From Megachile rotundata (Eukaryota; Arthropoda; Insecta; Hymenoptera; Megachilidae), in assembly GCF_050947335.1 (NCBI RefSeq), contig NW_027473316.1, positions 3,596,001 to 3,660,000 on the forward strand: DNA of 64,000 bases. The letters run 5' to 3'. Below the pieces are notes generated by a model. The model did not search any database. It saw nothing but the letters and a program-made list of their open reading frames with translations, and was not told where the DNA came from. The position numbers and the translations under genes were made by a program. Below are positions 25,016 through 39,400 of the stretch, in pieces. Within the stretch, counting starts at the first letter, position 1, and every line of letters begins with the position of its first letter.

Positions 25016-27451
25016 ATCATTGATCTTGTATGATTACGACCGTATGATTGTAATTGCATGATTGTGATTGTATGATTTTGATTGTATGATTTTGATTGTA
25101 TGATTGTGATCGTATGATTGTGATTGTTTGATTTTGATTGTATGACTGTGATTGTATGATTGTGATTGTATGATTGTGATTGTATGATTGTGATTGTATG
25201 ATTGCGATTTTATGGTTGTGATTGTATGATTGTGATCGTATGATTGTGATCGTATGATTGTGATCGTATGATTGTGATCGTATGATTGTGATCGTATGAT
25301 TGTGATCGTATGATTGTGATTCTATGATTGTGATTCTATGATTGTGATTGTATGATTGTGATTGTATGCTGGTGACTCTATTATTGTGATTGTATGATTG
25401 TGATTGTATGATTGTGATTGTATGACTGTCATTGTATGATTGTGATTGTATGATTGTGATTGTATGATTGTGATTGTATGATTGTGATTGTATGATTGTG
25501 ATTATATGATAGTTTATGTATGATTGTGATTGTATAGTAGTAATTGTGCGATTGTCATCGTATGATTGTGATTGTATGATTGCGATCGTATGATTGTGAT
25601 TGTTGAACTGCGATTGTATGATTGTGATTGTATGATTGTGATTGTATGATTGTGATTGTATGATTGTGATTGTATGATTGTGATTGTATGGTTGTGATCG
25701 TATGATTGTGATCGTTTGTTTGTGATTGTATGATTGTGATTGTATGGTTGTGATCGTATGATTGTGATCGTTTGATTGTGGTTGTATAATTATGGTTCTA
25801 TTATTGTGATTGTACGATTGTGATTGTATGATTGTGATTGTATGATTGTTATTGTATGATTGTGATTGTATGATTGTGATTGTATGATTGTGATTGTATG
25901 ATTGTGATTGTATGATTGCGATTGTATGATTTTGATTGTATGATTGTGATTGTATGATTGTGATTGTATGATTGTGATTGTACGATTGTGATTGTATGAT
26001 TGTGATTGTATGACTTTGAATGTATGATTGCTATAGTATAATTGTGATTGTATGATTGTGTTTGTATGATTGTATTTGGGTGATTTTAATTGTATGATTG
26101 CGATTGTATGATTGTGATTGTATGATTGTGATTGTATCATTGTGATTGTATGATTGTGATTGTATGATTTTGATTGTATGATTGTGAATGTATGATTGTG
26201 ATTGTATGATTGTGATTGTATGATTGTGATTGTATGATTGTGATTGTATGATTGTGATTGTATGATTGTGTTTGTATGATTGTGATTGTATGATTGTGAT
26301 TGTATGGTTGTGATCGTATGATTGTGATCGTTTGATTGTGGTTGTATAATTATGGTTCTATTATTGTGATTGTATGATTGTGATTGCATGATTGTGATTG
26401 TATGTTTGTGATTGTATGATTGTGATCGTATGATAGTGTTTGTTTGATTGCGATTGTATGATGGTGATTGTATGATTGTGATTGTATGATTGTGATTGTA
26501 TGATTGTGATTGTATGATTGTGATTGTACGATTGTGATTGTATGCTGGTGACTGTATTATTGTGATTGTATGATTGTGAGTGTATGATTGTGATTGTATG
26601 ATTGTGATTGTATGATTGTGATTGTATGATAGTGATTGTATGATTGTGATTGTATGATTGTGATTGTATGATTGTGATTGTATGATTGTGATTGTATGAT
26701 TGGGATTGTATGATTGTGATTGTATGATTGTGATTGTATGACTGTGATTGTATGATTGTGATTGTATGATTGGGATCGTTTGATTGTGGTTGTATAATTA
26801 CGGTTCTATTATTGTGATTGTATGATTGTGATTGCATGATTGTGATTGTATGATTGTGATTGTATGATTGTGATCGTATGATTGTGTTTGTTTGATTGCG
26901 ATTGTATGATTGTGATTGTATGATTGTGATTGTATGATTGTGATTGTATGATTGTGATTGTATGATTGTGATTGTATGATTGTGATTGTATGATTGTTAT
27001 TGTATGATTGTGATTGTATGATTGTGATTGTATGATTGTGATTGTATGATTGCGATTGTATGATTTTGATTGTATGATTGTGATTGTATGATTGTGATTG
27101 TATGATTGTGATTGTACGATTGTGATTGTATGATTGTGATTGTATGACTTTGAATGTATGATTGCTATAGTATAATTGTGATTGTATGATTGTGTTTGTA
27201 TGATTGTATTTGGGTGATTTTAATTGTATGATTGCGATTGTATGATTGTGATTGTATGATTGTGATTGTATGATTGTGATTGTATGATTGTGATTGTATG
27301 ATTGTGATTGAATGATTGTGAGTGTATGATTGTGATTCTATGATTGTGATTGTACGATTGTTTTTGTACGATTGTGATTGTATAGTAGTAATTGTATGAT
27401 TGTCATCGTATGATTGTGATTGTATGATTGTGATTGTATGATTGTGATTGT
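25016..27451. repeat. Higher-order segment 10, short HOR-1 (174 monomers)
   Basis: Order: B, K, A, D, C (25604), F (25786), E (26010), F (26346), A', F' (26794), E (27144), J (about 27354). It is the copy of segment 7 at an offset of 6370-6384 bp, with the same E-to-J shortcut and one extra consensus monomer after F'. Confidence 0.88.
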
Positions 27452-30400
27452 ATCATTGATCTTGTATGATTACGACCGTATGATTGTAATTGCATGATTG
27501 TGATTGTATGATTTTGATTGTATGATTTTGATTGTATGATTGTGATCGTATGATTGTGATTGTTTGATTTTGATTGTATGACTGTGATTGTATGATTGTG
27601 ATTGTATGATTGTGATTGTATGATTGTGATTGTATGATTGCGATTTTATGGTTGTGATTGTATGATTGTGATCGTATGATTGTGATCGTATGATTGTGAT
27701 CGTATGATTGTGATCGTATGATTGTGATCGTATGATTGTGATCGTATGATTGTGATTCTATGATTGTGATTCTATGATTGTGATTGTATGATTGTGATTG
27801 TATGCTGGTGACTCTATTATTGTGATTGTATGATTGTGATTGTATGATTGTGATTGTATGACTGTCATTGTATGATTGTGATTGTATGATTGTGATTGTA
27901 TGATTGTGATTGTATGATTGTGATTGTATGATTGTGATTGTATGATAGTTTATGTATGATTGTGATTGTATAGTAGTAATTGTGCGATTGTCATCGTATG
28001 ATTGTGATTGTATGATTGCGATCGTATGATTGTGATTGTTGAACTGCGATTGTATGATTGTGATTGTATGATTGTGATTGTATGATTGTGATTGTATGAT
28101 TGTGATTGTATGATTGTGATTGTATGGTTGTGATCGTATGATTGTGATCGTTTGATTGTGGTTGTATAATTATGGTTCTATTATTGTGATTGTACGATTG
28201 TGATTGTATGATTGTGATTGTATGATTGTTATTGTATGATTGTGATTGTATGATTGTGATTGTATGATTGTGATTGTATGATTGCGATTGTATGATTTTG
28301 ATTGTATGATTGTGATTGTATGATTGTGATTGTATGATTGTGATTGTACGATTGTGATTGTATGATTGTGATTGTATGACTTTGAATGTATGATTGCTAT
28401 AGTATAATTGTGATTGTATGATTGTGTTTGTATGATTGTATTTGGGTGATTTTAATTGTATGATTGCGATTGTATGATTGTGATTGTATGATTGTGATTG
28501 TATCATTGTGATTGTATGATTGTGATTGTATGATTTTGATTGTATGATTGTGAATGTATGATTGTGATTGTATGATTGTGATTGTATGATTGTGATTGTA
28601 TGATTGTGATTGTATGATTGTGATTGTATGATTGTGTTTGTATGATTGTGATTGTATGATTGTGATTGTATGGTTGTGATCGCATGATTGTGATCGTTTG
28701 ATTGTGGTTGTATAATTATGGTTCTATTATTGTGATTGTATGATTGTGATTGCATGATTGTGATTGTATGTTTGTGATTGTATGATTGTGATCGTATGAT
28801 AGTGTTTGTTTGATTGCGATTGTATGATGGTGATTGTATGATTGTGATTGTATGATTGTGATTGTATGATTGTGATTGTATGATTGTGATTGTACGATTG
28901 TGATTGTATGCTGGTGACTGTATTATTGTGATTGTATGATTGTGAGTGTATGATTGTGATTGTATGATTGTGATTGTATGATTGTGATTGTATGATAGTG
29001 ATTGTATGATTGTGATTGTATGATTGTGATTGTATGATTGTGATTGTATGATTGTGATTGTATGATTGTGATTGTATGATTGGGATTGTATGATTGTGAT
29101 TGTATGATTGTGATTGTATGACTGTGATTGTATGATTGTGATTGTATGATTGGGATCGTTTGATTGTGGTTGTATAATTACGGTTCTATTATTGTGATTG
29201 TATGATTGTGATTGCATGATTGTGATTGTATGATTGTGATTGTATGATTGTGATCGTATGATTGTGTTTGTTTGATTGCGATTGTATGATTGTGATTGTA
29301 TGATTGTGATTGTATGATTGTGATTGTATGATTGTGATTGTATGATTGTGATTGTATGATTGTTATTGTATGATTGTGATTGTATGATTGTGATTGTATG
29401 ATTGTGATTGTATGATTGCGATTGTATGATTTTGATTGTATGATTGTGATTGTATGATTGTGATTGTATGATTGTGATTGTACGATTGTGATTGTATGAT
29501 TGTGATTGTATGACTTTGAATGTATGATTGCTATAGTATAATTGTGATTGTATGATTGTGTTTGTATGATTGTATTTGGGTGATTTTAATTGTATGATTG
29601 CGATTGTATGATTGTGATTGTATGATTGTGATTGTATCATTGTGATTGTATGATTGTGATTGTATGATTTTGATTGTATGATTGTTATAGTATGATTGTG
29701 ATTGTATGATTGTGTTTGTATGATTGTATTTGGGTGATTTATATTGTATGATTGCGATTGTATGATTGCGGTCGTATGATTGTGATTCTTCGACTGCGAT
29801 TGTATGATTGTGATTGTGTGATTGTGATTGTATGATTGTGATTGTATGATTGTGATTGTACGATTGTGATTGTATGCTGGTGACTGTATTATTGTGATTG
29901 TATGATTGTGAGTGTATGATTGCGATTCTATGATTGTGATTGTATGATTGTGATTGTATGATTGTGATGGTATGATTGTGGTTGTATGATTGTGATTGTA
30001 TGATTGTGATTGCATGATTGTGATTGTATTATTGTGATTGTATGATTGTGAATGTATGATTGTGATTGTATGATTGTTTCTGTATAGTAGTAATTGTATG
30101 ATTGTGATTGTATGATTGTGATTGTATGATTGTGATGGTATGATTGTGATTGTATGATTGTGATTGTATGATTGTGATTGTATGATTGTGATTGTATGAT
30201 CGTGAATGTATGATTGTGATTGTATGATTGTGATTGTATGATTGTTTCTGTATAGTAGTAATTGTATGATTGTCATCGTATGATTGTGATTGTATGATTG
30301 TGATTGTATGATTGTGATCGTATGATTGTAATCGTATAATTGTGATCGTATGATTGTGATCGTATGATTGTGATTCTATGATTGTGATTCTATGATTGTG

Positions 30401-30909
30401 ATTGTATTATTGTGATTGTATGATTGTGATTGTATGATTGTGATTGTATGATTGTGATTGTATGATTGTGATTGTATGATTGTGATTGTATGATTGTGAT
30501 TGTGTGATTATGATTGCATGATTGTGATTGTATGATTGTGATTGCATGATTGTGATTGTATGATTGTGAATGTATGATTGTGATTGTATGATTGTTTCTG
30601 TATAGTAGTAATTGTATGATTGTGATTGTATGATTGTGATTGTATGATTGTGATTGTATGATTGTGATTGTATGATTGGGATTGTATAATTGTGATTGTA
30701 TGATTATGATTGTATGATTGTGATTGTATGATTGTGATTGTATGATTGTGATTGTATGATTGTGATTGAATGATTGTGAGTGTATGATTGTGATTCTATG
30801 ATTGTGATTGTACGATTGTTTTTGTACGATTGTGATTGTATAGTAGTAATTGTATGATTGTCATCGTATGATTGTGATTGTATGATTGTGATTGTATGAT
30901 TGTGATTGT
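27452..30909. repeat. Higher-order segment 11, complete HOR-1 (247 monomers)
   Basis: Order: B, K, A, D, C (28040), F (28166), E (28376), F (28712), A', F' (29174), E (29510), L/H (29790), A', I, I, I, J. The part to about 29450 copies segment 8 at 6384 bp. After that it continues into a full L/H-A'-I-I tail like segment 5. An artefactual 761-codon - strand reading frame spans 27991-30276. Confidence 0.9.
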
Positions 30910-32390
30910 ATCATTGATCTTGTATGATTACGACCGTATGATTGTAATTGCATGATTGTGATTGTATGATTTTGATTGTATGATTTTGATTGTATGATTG
31001 TGATCGTATGATTGTGATTGTTTGATTTTGATTGTATGACTGTGATTGTATGATTGTGATTGTATGATTGTGATTGTATGATTGTGATTGTATGATTGCG
31101 ATTTTATGGTTGTGATTGTATGATTGTGATCGTATGATTGTGATCGTATGATTGTGATCGTATGATTGTGATCGTATGATTGTGATCGTATGATTGTGAT
31201 TCTATGATTGTGATTCTATGATTGTGATTGTATGATTGTGTTTAAGAGATTGTAACTGTATGATTGCGATTTTGTGATTGTGAATGTATGATTGTGAACG
31301 TATGATTGTAATCGTATAATTGTGATCATATGATTGTGATTGTATGATTGTGATTGTATGATTGTGATTGTATGATTGTGATTGTATGATTGTGATTGTA
31401 TGATTGTGATTGTATGATTGTGATTGTATGATTGTGATTGCATGATTGTGATTGTATTATTGTGATTGTATGATTGTGATTGTATGATTGTGATTGTATG
31501 ATTGTGATTTTATCATTGTGATTTTATGATTGTGAATGTATGATTGTGATTGTATGATTGTGATTGTATGCTGGTGACTCTATTATTGTGATTGTATGAT
31601 TGTGATTGTATGATTGTGCTTGTATGATTGTGATTGTATGATTGTGATTGTATGATTGTGATTGTATGATTGTGATTGTATGATTGTGATTGTATGATTG
31701 TGATTGTATGATTGTGATTGTATGATTGTGATTGTATGATTGTGATTGTATGATTGTGATTCTATGATTGTGATTGTATGATTGTGATTGTATGATTGTG
31801 ATTGTATGATTGTTATTGTATGATTGTGATTGTATGATTGTGATTGTATGATTGTGATTGTATGATTGCGATTGTATGATTTTGATTGTATGATTGTGAT
31901 TGTATGATTGTGATTGTATGATTGTGATTGTACGATTGTGATTGTATGATTGTGATTGTATGACTTTGAATGTATGATTGCTATAGTATAATTGTGATTG
32001 TATGATTGTGTTTGTATGATTGTATTTGGGTGATTTTAATTGTATGATTGCGATTGTATGATTGTGATTGTATGATTGTGATTGTATCATTGTGATTGTA
32101 TGATTGTGATTGTATGATTTCGATTGTATGATTGTTATAGTATGATTGTGATTGTATGATTGTGTTTGTATGATTGTATTTGGGTGATTTATATTGTATG
32201 ATTGCGATTGTATGATTGCGGTCGTATGATTGTGATTCTTCGACTGCGATTGTATGATTGTGATTGTGTGATTGTGATTGTATGATTGTGATTGTATGAT
32301 TGTGATTGTACGATTGTGATTGTATGCTGGTGACTGTATTATTATGATTGTATGATTGTGAGTGTATGATTGCGATTCTATGATTGTGAT
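30244..32390. repeat. Partial third copy of the 6.5-kb unit
   Basis: The front matches 23091 onward at an offset of about 7154-7168 bp: I followed by GTCATCGT, I, GATTGTATAATTG, J, B, K, G, P, A. It differs by having GAGATT rather than TAGATT in G and an E block (31960) before L/H. It departs from the other copies near 32390, after A'. Confidence 0.75.
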
Positions 32391-32841
32391 TGTATGATTG
32401 TGATTGTATGATTGTGATTGTATGATTGTGATTGTATGATTGTGATTGTGTGATTATGATTTCATGATTGTGATTGTATGATTGTGATTGCATGATTGTG
32501 ATTGTATGATTGTGAATGTATGATTGTGATTGTATGATTGTTTCTGTATAGTAGTAATTGTATGATTGTGATTGTATGATTGTGATTGTATGATTGTGAT
32601 TGTATGATTGGGATTGTCTGATTGTGATTGTATGATTGTGATTGTATGATTGTGATTGTATGATTGTGATTGTATGATTGTGATTGTATGATTGTGATTG
32701 AATGATTGTGAGTGTATGATTGTGATTCTATGATTGTGATTGTACGATTGTTTTTGTACGATTGTGATTGTATAGTAGTAATTGTATGATTGTCATCGTA
32801 TGATTGTGATTGTATGATTGTGATTGTATGATTGTGATTGT
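30910..32841. repeat. Higher-order segment 12, HOR-3 with E (138 monomers)
   Basis: Order: B, K, GAGATT-form G (31246), P, A (about 31568), consensus run, E (31960), L/H (32240), A', I (about 32537), J. It resembles segments 6 and 9 at the front but keeps an E block before L/H and an I-J tail. G here is GAGATT, as in HOR-2, not the TAGATT form of segments 6 and 9. It still lacks delta. Confidence 0.87.
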
Positions 32842-34423
32842 ATCATTGATCTTGTATGATTACGACCGTATGATTGTAATTGCATGATTGTGATTGTATG
32901 ATTTTGATTGTATGATTTTGATTGTATGATTGTGATCGTATGATTGTGATTGTTTGATTTTGATTGTATGACTGTGATTGTATGATTGTGATTGTATGAT
33001 TGTGATTGTATGATTGTGATTGTATGATTGCGATTTTATGGTTGTGATTGTATGATTGTGATCGTATGATTGTGATCGTATGATTGTGATCGTATGATTG
33101 TGATCGTATGATTGTGATCGTATGATTGTGATCGTATGATTGTGATTCTATGATTGTGATTCTATGATTGTGATTGTATGATTGTGATTGTATGCTGGTG
33201 ACTCTATTATTGTGATTGTATGATTTTGATTGTATGATTGTTATAGTATGATTGTGATTGTATGATTGTGTTTGTATGATTGTATTTGGGTGATTTATAT
33301 TGTATGATTGCGATTGTATGATTGCGGTCGTATGATTGTGATTCTTCGACTGCGATTGTATGATTGTGATTGTGTGATTGTGATTGTATGATTGTGATTG
33401 TATGATTGTGATTGTACGATTGTGATTGTATGCTGGTGACTGTATTATTGTGATTGTATGATTGTGAGTGTATGATTGCGATTCTATGATTGTGATTGTA
33501 TGATTGTGATTGTATGATTGTGATGGTATGATTGTGGTTGTATGATTGTGATTGTATGATTGTGATTGCATGATTGTGATTGTATTATTGTGATTGTATG
33601 ATTGTGAATGTATGATTGTGATTGTATGATTGTTTCTGTATAGTAGTAATTGTATGATTGTGATTGTATGATTGTGATTGTATGATTGTGATGGTATGAT
33701 TGTGATTGTATGATTGTGATTGTATGATTGTGATTGTATGATTGTGATTGTATGATCGTGAATGTATGATTGTGATTGTATGATTGTGATTGTATGATTG
33801 TTTCTGTATAGTAGTAATTGTATGATTGTCATCGTATGATTGTGATTGTATGATTGTGATTGTATGATTGTGATCGTATGATTGTAATCGTATAATTGTG
33901 ATCGTATGATTGTGATCGTATGATTGTGATTCTATGATTGTGATTCTATGATTGTGATTGTATTATTGTGATTGTATGATTGTGATTGTATGATTGTGAT
34001 TGTATGATTGTGATTGTATGATTGTGATTGTATGATTGTGATTGTGTGATTGTGATTGTATGATTGTGATTGCATGATTGTGATTGTATGATTGTGAATG
34101 TATGATTGTGATTGTATGATTGTTTCTGTATAGTAGTAATTGTATGATTGTGATTGTATGATTGTGATTGTATGATTGTGATTGTATGATTGTGATTGTA
34201 TGATTGGGATTGTATAATTGTGATTGTATGATTATGATTGTATGATTGTGATTGTATGATTGTGATTGTATGATTGTGATTGAATGATTGTGAGTGTATG
34301 ATTGTGATTCTATGATTGTGATTGTACGATTGTTTTTGTACGATTGTGATTGTATAGTAGTAATTGTATGATTGTCATCGTATGATTGTGATTGTATGAT
34401 TGTGATTGTATGATTGTGATTGT
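32842..34423. repeat. Higher-order segment 13, HOR-4 (113 monomers)
   Basis: Order: B, K (six), A (about 33190), then directly ATGATTTTGATTGT, ATGATTGTTATAGT and L/H (33346), A', I (about 33626), I (about 33800), I (about 34122), J. Everything from D to the second E of HOR-1 is missing. The join lies near 33205, one monomer after A. Confidence 0.87.
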
Positions 34424-35080
34424 ATCATTGATCTTGTATGATTACGACCGTATGATTGTAATTGCATGATTGTGATTGTATGATTTTGATTGTATGATTT
34501 TGATTGTATGATTGTGATCGTATGATTGTGATTGTTTGATTTTGATTGTATGACTGTGATTGTATGATTGTGATTGTATGATTGTGATTGTATGATTGTG
34601 ATTGTATGATTGCGATTTCATGGTTGTGATTGTATGATTGTGATCGTATGATTGTGATCGTATGATTGTGATCGTATGATTGTGATCGTATGATTGTGAT
34701 CGTATGATTGTGATCGTATGATTGTGATTCTATGATTGTGATTCTATGATTGTGATTGTATGATTGTGTTTAAGAGATTGTAACTGTATGATTGCGATTT
34801 TATGATTGTGAATGTATGATTGTGAACGTATGATTGTAATCGTATAATTGTGATCATATGATTGTGATTGTATGATTGTGATTGTATGATTGTGATTGTA
34901 TGATTGTGATTGTATGATTGTGATTGTATGATTGTGATTGTATGATTGTGATTGCATGATTGTGATTGTATTATTGTGATTGTATGATTGTGATTGTATG
35001 ATTGTGATTGTATGATTGTGATTGTATCATTGTGATTTTATGATTGTGAATGTATGATTGTGATTGTATGATTGTGATTG
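33800..35080. repeat. Partial fourth copy of the 6.5-kb unit front
   Basis: It shows the same I, I, GATTGTATAATTG, J, B (34424), K, G (34774), P, A series as the fronts at 16591, 23087 and 30244. After A it runs into a longer consensus tract and the variant E. Confidence 0.72.
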
Positions 35081-36439
35081 TATGCTGGTGACTCTATTAT
35101 TGTGATTGTATGATTGTGATTGTATGATTGTGCTTGTATGATTGTGATTGTATGATTGTGATTGTATGATTGTGATTGTATGATTGTGATTGTATGATTG
35201 TGATTGTATGATTGTGATTGTATGATTGTGATTGTATGATTGTGATTGTATGATTGTGATTGTATGATTGTGATTGTATGATTGTGATTGTATGATTGTG
35301 ATTGTATGATTATGATTGTATGATTGTGATTGTATGATTGCGATTGTATGATTGTGATTGTATGATTGTGATTGTATGATTGTGATTGTATGATTGTGAT
35401 TGTATGATTGTGATTGTATGATTGTGATTGTATGATTGTTATTGTATGATTGTGATTGTATGATTGTGATTGTATGATTGTGATTGTATGATTGCGATTG
35501 TATGATTTTGATTGTATGATTGTGATTGTATGATTGTGATTGTATGATTGTGATTGTACGATTGTGATTGTATGATTGTGATTGTATGTCTTTGAATGTA
35601 TGATTGCTATAGTATAATTGTGATTGTATGATTGTGTTTGTATGATTGTATTTGGGTGATTTTAATTGTATGATTGCGATTGTATGATTGTGATTGTATG
35701 ATTGTGATTGTATCATTGTGATTGTATGATTGTGATTGTATGATTTCGAGTGTATGATTGTTATAGTATGATTGTGATTGTATGATTGTGATGGTATGAT
35801 TGTGGTTGTATGGTTGTGATTGTATGATTGTGATTGCATGATTGTGATGGTATGATTGTGATTGTATGATTGTGAATGTATGATTGTGATTGTATGATTG
35901 TGATCGTATGATTGTGATTCTATGATTGTGATTCTATGATTGTGATTGTATTATTGTGATTGTATGATTGTGATTGTATGATTGTGGTTGTATGATTGTG
36001 ATTGTATGATTGTGATTGTATGATTGTGATTGTATGATTGTGATTGTGTGATTATGATTTCATGATTGTGATTGTATGATTGTGATTGCATGATTGTGAT
36101 TGTATGATTGTGAATGTATGATTGTGATTGTATGATTGTTTCTGTATAGTAGTAATTGTATGATTGTGATTGTATGATTGTGATTGTATGATTGTGATTG
36201 TATGATTGGGATTGTCTGATTGTGATTGTATGATTGTGATTGTATGATTGTGATTGTATGATTGTGATTGTATGATTGTGATTGTATGATTGTGATTGAA
36301 TGATTGTGAGTGTATGATTGTGATTCTATGATTGTGATTGTACGATTGTTTTTGTACGATTGTGATTGTATAGTAGTAATTGTATGATTGTCATCGTATG
36401 ATTGTGATTGTATGATTGTGATTGTATGATTGTGATTGT
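34424..36439. repeat. Higher-order segment 14, HOR-3 with a variant E (144 monomers)
   Basis: Order: B, K (six), G (34774), P, A (about 35082), long consensus run, E variant ATGTCTTTGAATGT (35586), then near 35760 a jump past L/H to monomers of the A'-I region, I (about 36136), J. L/H is absent. This is the only E copy with T in place of A at its fourth base. Confidence 0.87.
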
Positions 36440-39400
36440 ATCATTGATCTTGTATGATTACGACCGTATGATTGTAATTGCATGATTGTGATTGTATGAT
36501 TTTGATTGTATGATTTTGATTGTATGATTGTGATTGTATGATTGTGATCGTATGATTGTGATTGTTTGATTTTGATTGTATGACTGTGATTGTATGATTG
36601 TGATTGTATGATTGTGATTGTATGATTGTGATTGTATGATTGCGATTTTATGGTTGTGATTGTATGATTGTGATCGTATGATTGTGATCGTATGATTGTG
36701 ATCGTATGATTGTGATCGTATGATTGTGATCGTATGATTGTGACCGTATGATTGTGATTCTATGATTGTGATTCTATGATTGTGATTGTATGATTGTGAT
36801 TGTATGCTGGTGACTCTATTATTGTGATTGTATGATTGTGATTGTATGATTGTGATTGTATGACTGTCATTGTATGATTGTGATTGTATGATTGTGATTG
36901 TATGATTGTGATTGTATGATTGTGATTGTATGATTGTGATTGTATGATAGTTTATGTATGATTGTGATTGTATAGTAGTAATTGTGCGATTGTCATCGTA
37001 TGATTGTGATTGTATGATTGCGATCGTATGATTGTGATTGTTGAACTGCGATTGTATGATTGTGATTGTATGATTGTGATTGTATGATTGTGATTGTATG
37101 ATTGTGATTGTATGATTGTGATTGTATGATTGTGATTGTATGGTTGTGATCGTATGATTGTGATTGTTTGTTTGTGATTGTATGATTGTGATTGTATGGT
37201 TGTGATCGTATGATTGTGATCGTTTGATTGTGGTTGTATAATTATGGTTCTATTATTGTGATTGTATGATTGTGATTGTATGATTGTGATTGTATGATTG
37301 TTATTGTATGATTGTGATTGTATGATTGTGATTGTATGATTGTGATTGTATGATTGCGATTGTATGATTTTGATTGTATGATTGTGATTGTACGATTGTG
37401 ATTGTATGATTGTGATTGTACGATTGTGATTGTATGATTGTGATTGTATGACTTTGAATGTATGATTGCTATAGTATAATTGTGATTGTATGATTGTGTT
37501 TGTATGATTGTATTTGGGTGATTTTAATTGTATGATTGCGATTGTATGATTGTGATTGTATGATTGTGATTGTATCATTGTGATTGTATGATTGTGATTG
37601 TATGATTTTGATTGTATGATTGTGAATGTATGATTGTGATTGTATGATTGTGATTGTATGATTGTGATTGTATGATTGTGATTGTATGATTGTGATTGTA
37701 TGATTGTGTTTGTATGATTGTGATTGTATGATTGTGATTGTATGGTTGTGATCGTATGATTGTGATCGTTTGATTGTGGTTGTATAATTATGGTTCTATT
37801 ATTGTGATTGTATGATTGTGATTGCATGATTGTGATTGTATGTTTGTGATTGTATGATTGTGATCGTATGATAGTGTTTGTTTGATTGCGATTGTATGAT
37901 GGTGATTGTATGATTGTGATTGTATGATTGTGATTGTATGATTGTGATTGTATGATTGTGATTGTACGATTGTGATTGTATGCTGGTGACTGTATTATTG
38001 TGATTGTATGATTGTGAGTGTATGATTGTGATTGTATGATTGTGATTGTATGATTGTGATTGTATGATAGTGATTGTATGATTGTGATTGTATGATTGTG
38101 ATTGTATGATTGTGATTGTATGATTGTGATTGTATGATTGGGATTGTATGATTGTGATTGTATGATTGTGATTGTATGACTGTGATTGTATGATTGTGAT
38201 TGTATGATTGGGATCGTTTGATTGTGGTTGTATAATTACGGTTCTATTATTGTGATTGCATGATTGTGATTGTATGATTGTGATTGTATGATTGTGATCG
38301 TATGATTGTGTTTGTTTGATTGCGATTGTATGATTGTGATTGTATGATTGTGATTGTATGATTGTGATTGTATGATTGTGATTGTATGATTGTGATTGTA
38401 TGATTGTTATTGTATGATTGTGATTGTATGATTGTGATTGTATGATTGTGATTGTATGATTGCGATTGTATGATTTTGATTGTATGATTGTGATGGTATG
38501 ATTGTGATTGTATGATTGTGATTGTACGATTGTGATTGTATGATTGTGATTGTATGACTTTGAATGTATGATTGCTATAGTATAATTGTGATTGTATGAT
38601 TGTGTTTGTATGATTGTATTTGGGTGATTTTAATTGTATGATTGCGATTGTATGATTGTGATTGTATGATTGTGATTGTATCATTGTGATTGTATGATTG
38701 TGATTGTATGATTTTGATTGTATGATTGTTATAGTATGATTGTGATTGTATGATTGTGTTTGTATGATTGTATTTGGGTGATTTATATTGTATGATTGCG
38801 ATTGTATGATTGCGGTCGTATGATTGTGATTCTTCGACTGCGATTGTATGATTGTGATTGTGTGATTGTGATTGTATGATTGTGATTGTATGATTGTGAT
38901 TGTACGATTGTGATTGTATGCTGGTGACTGTATTATTGTGATTGTATGATTGTGAGTGTATGATTGCGATTCTATGATTGTGATTGTATGATTGTGATTG
39001 TATGATTGTGATGGTATGATTGTGGTTGTATGATTGTGATTGTATGATTGTGATTGCATGATTGTGATTGTATTATTGTGATTGTATGATTGTGAATGTA
39101 TGATTGTGATTGTATGATTGTTTCTGTATAGTAGTAATTGTATGATTGTGATTGTATGATTGTGATTGTATGATTGTGATGGTATGATTGTGATTGTATG
39201 ATTGTGATTGTATGATTGTGATTGTATGATTGTGATTGTATGATCGTGAATGTATGATTGTGATTGTATGATTGTGATTGTATGATTGTTTCTGTATAGT
39301 AGTAATTGTATGATTGTCATCGTATGATTGTGATTGTATGATTGTGATTGTATGATTGTGATCGTATGATTGTAATCGTATAATTGTGATCGTATGATTG

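Larger units (their letters stand above)
23087..29455. repeat. 6.5-kb tandem duplication, copy 2
   Basis: Head-to-tail partner of 16591-23086. Both copies share the rare TAGATT form of G (17554 and 24064), a GATTGTATAATTG monomer before J and the E-to-J shortcut. Copy 2 lost ten consensus monomers between P and L/H. Confidence 0.88.
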
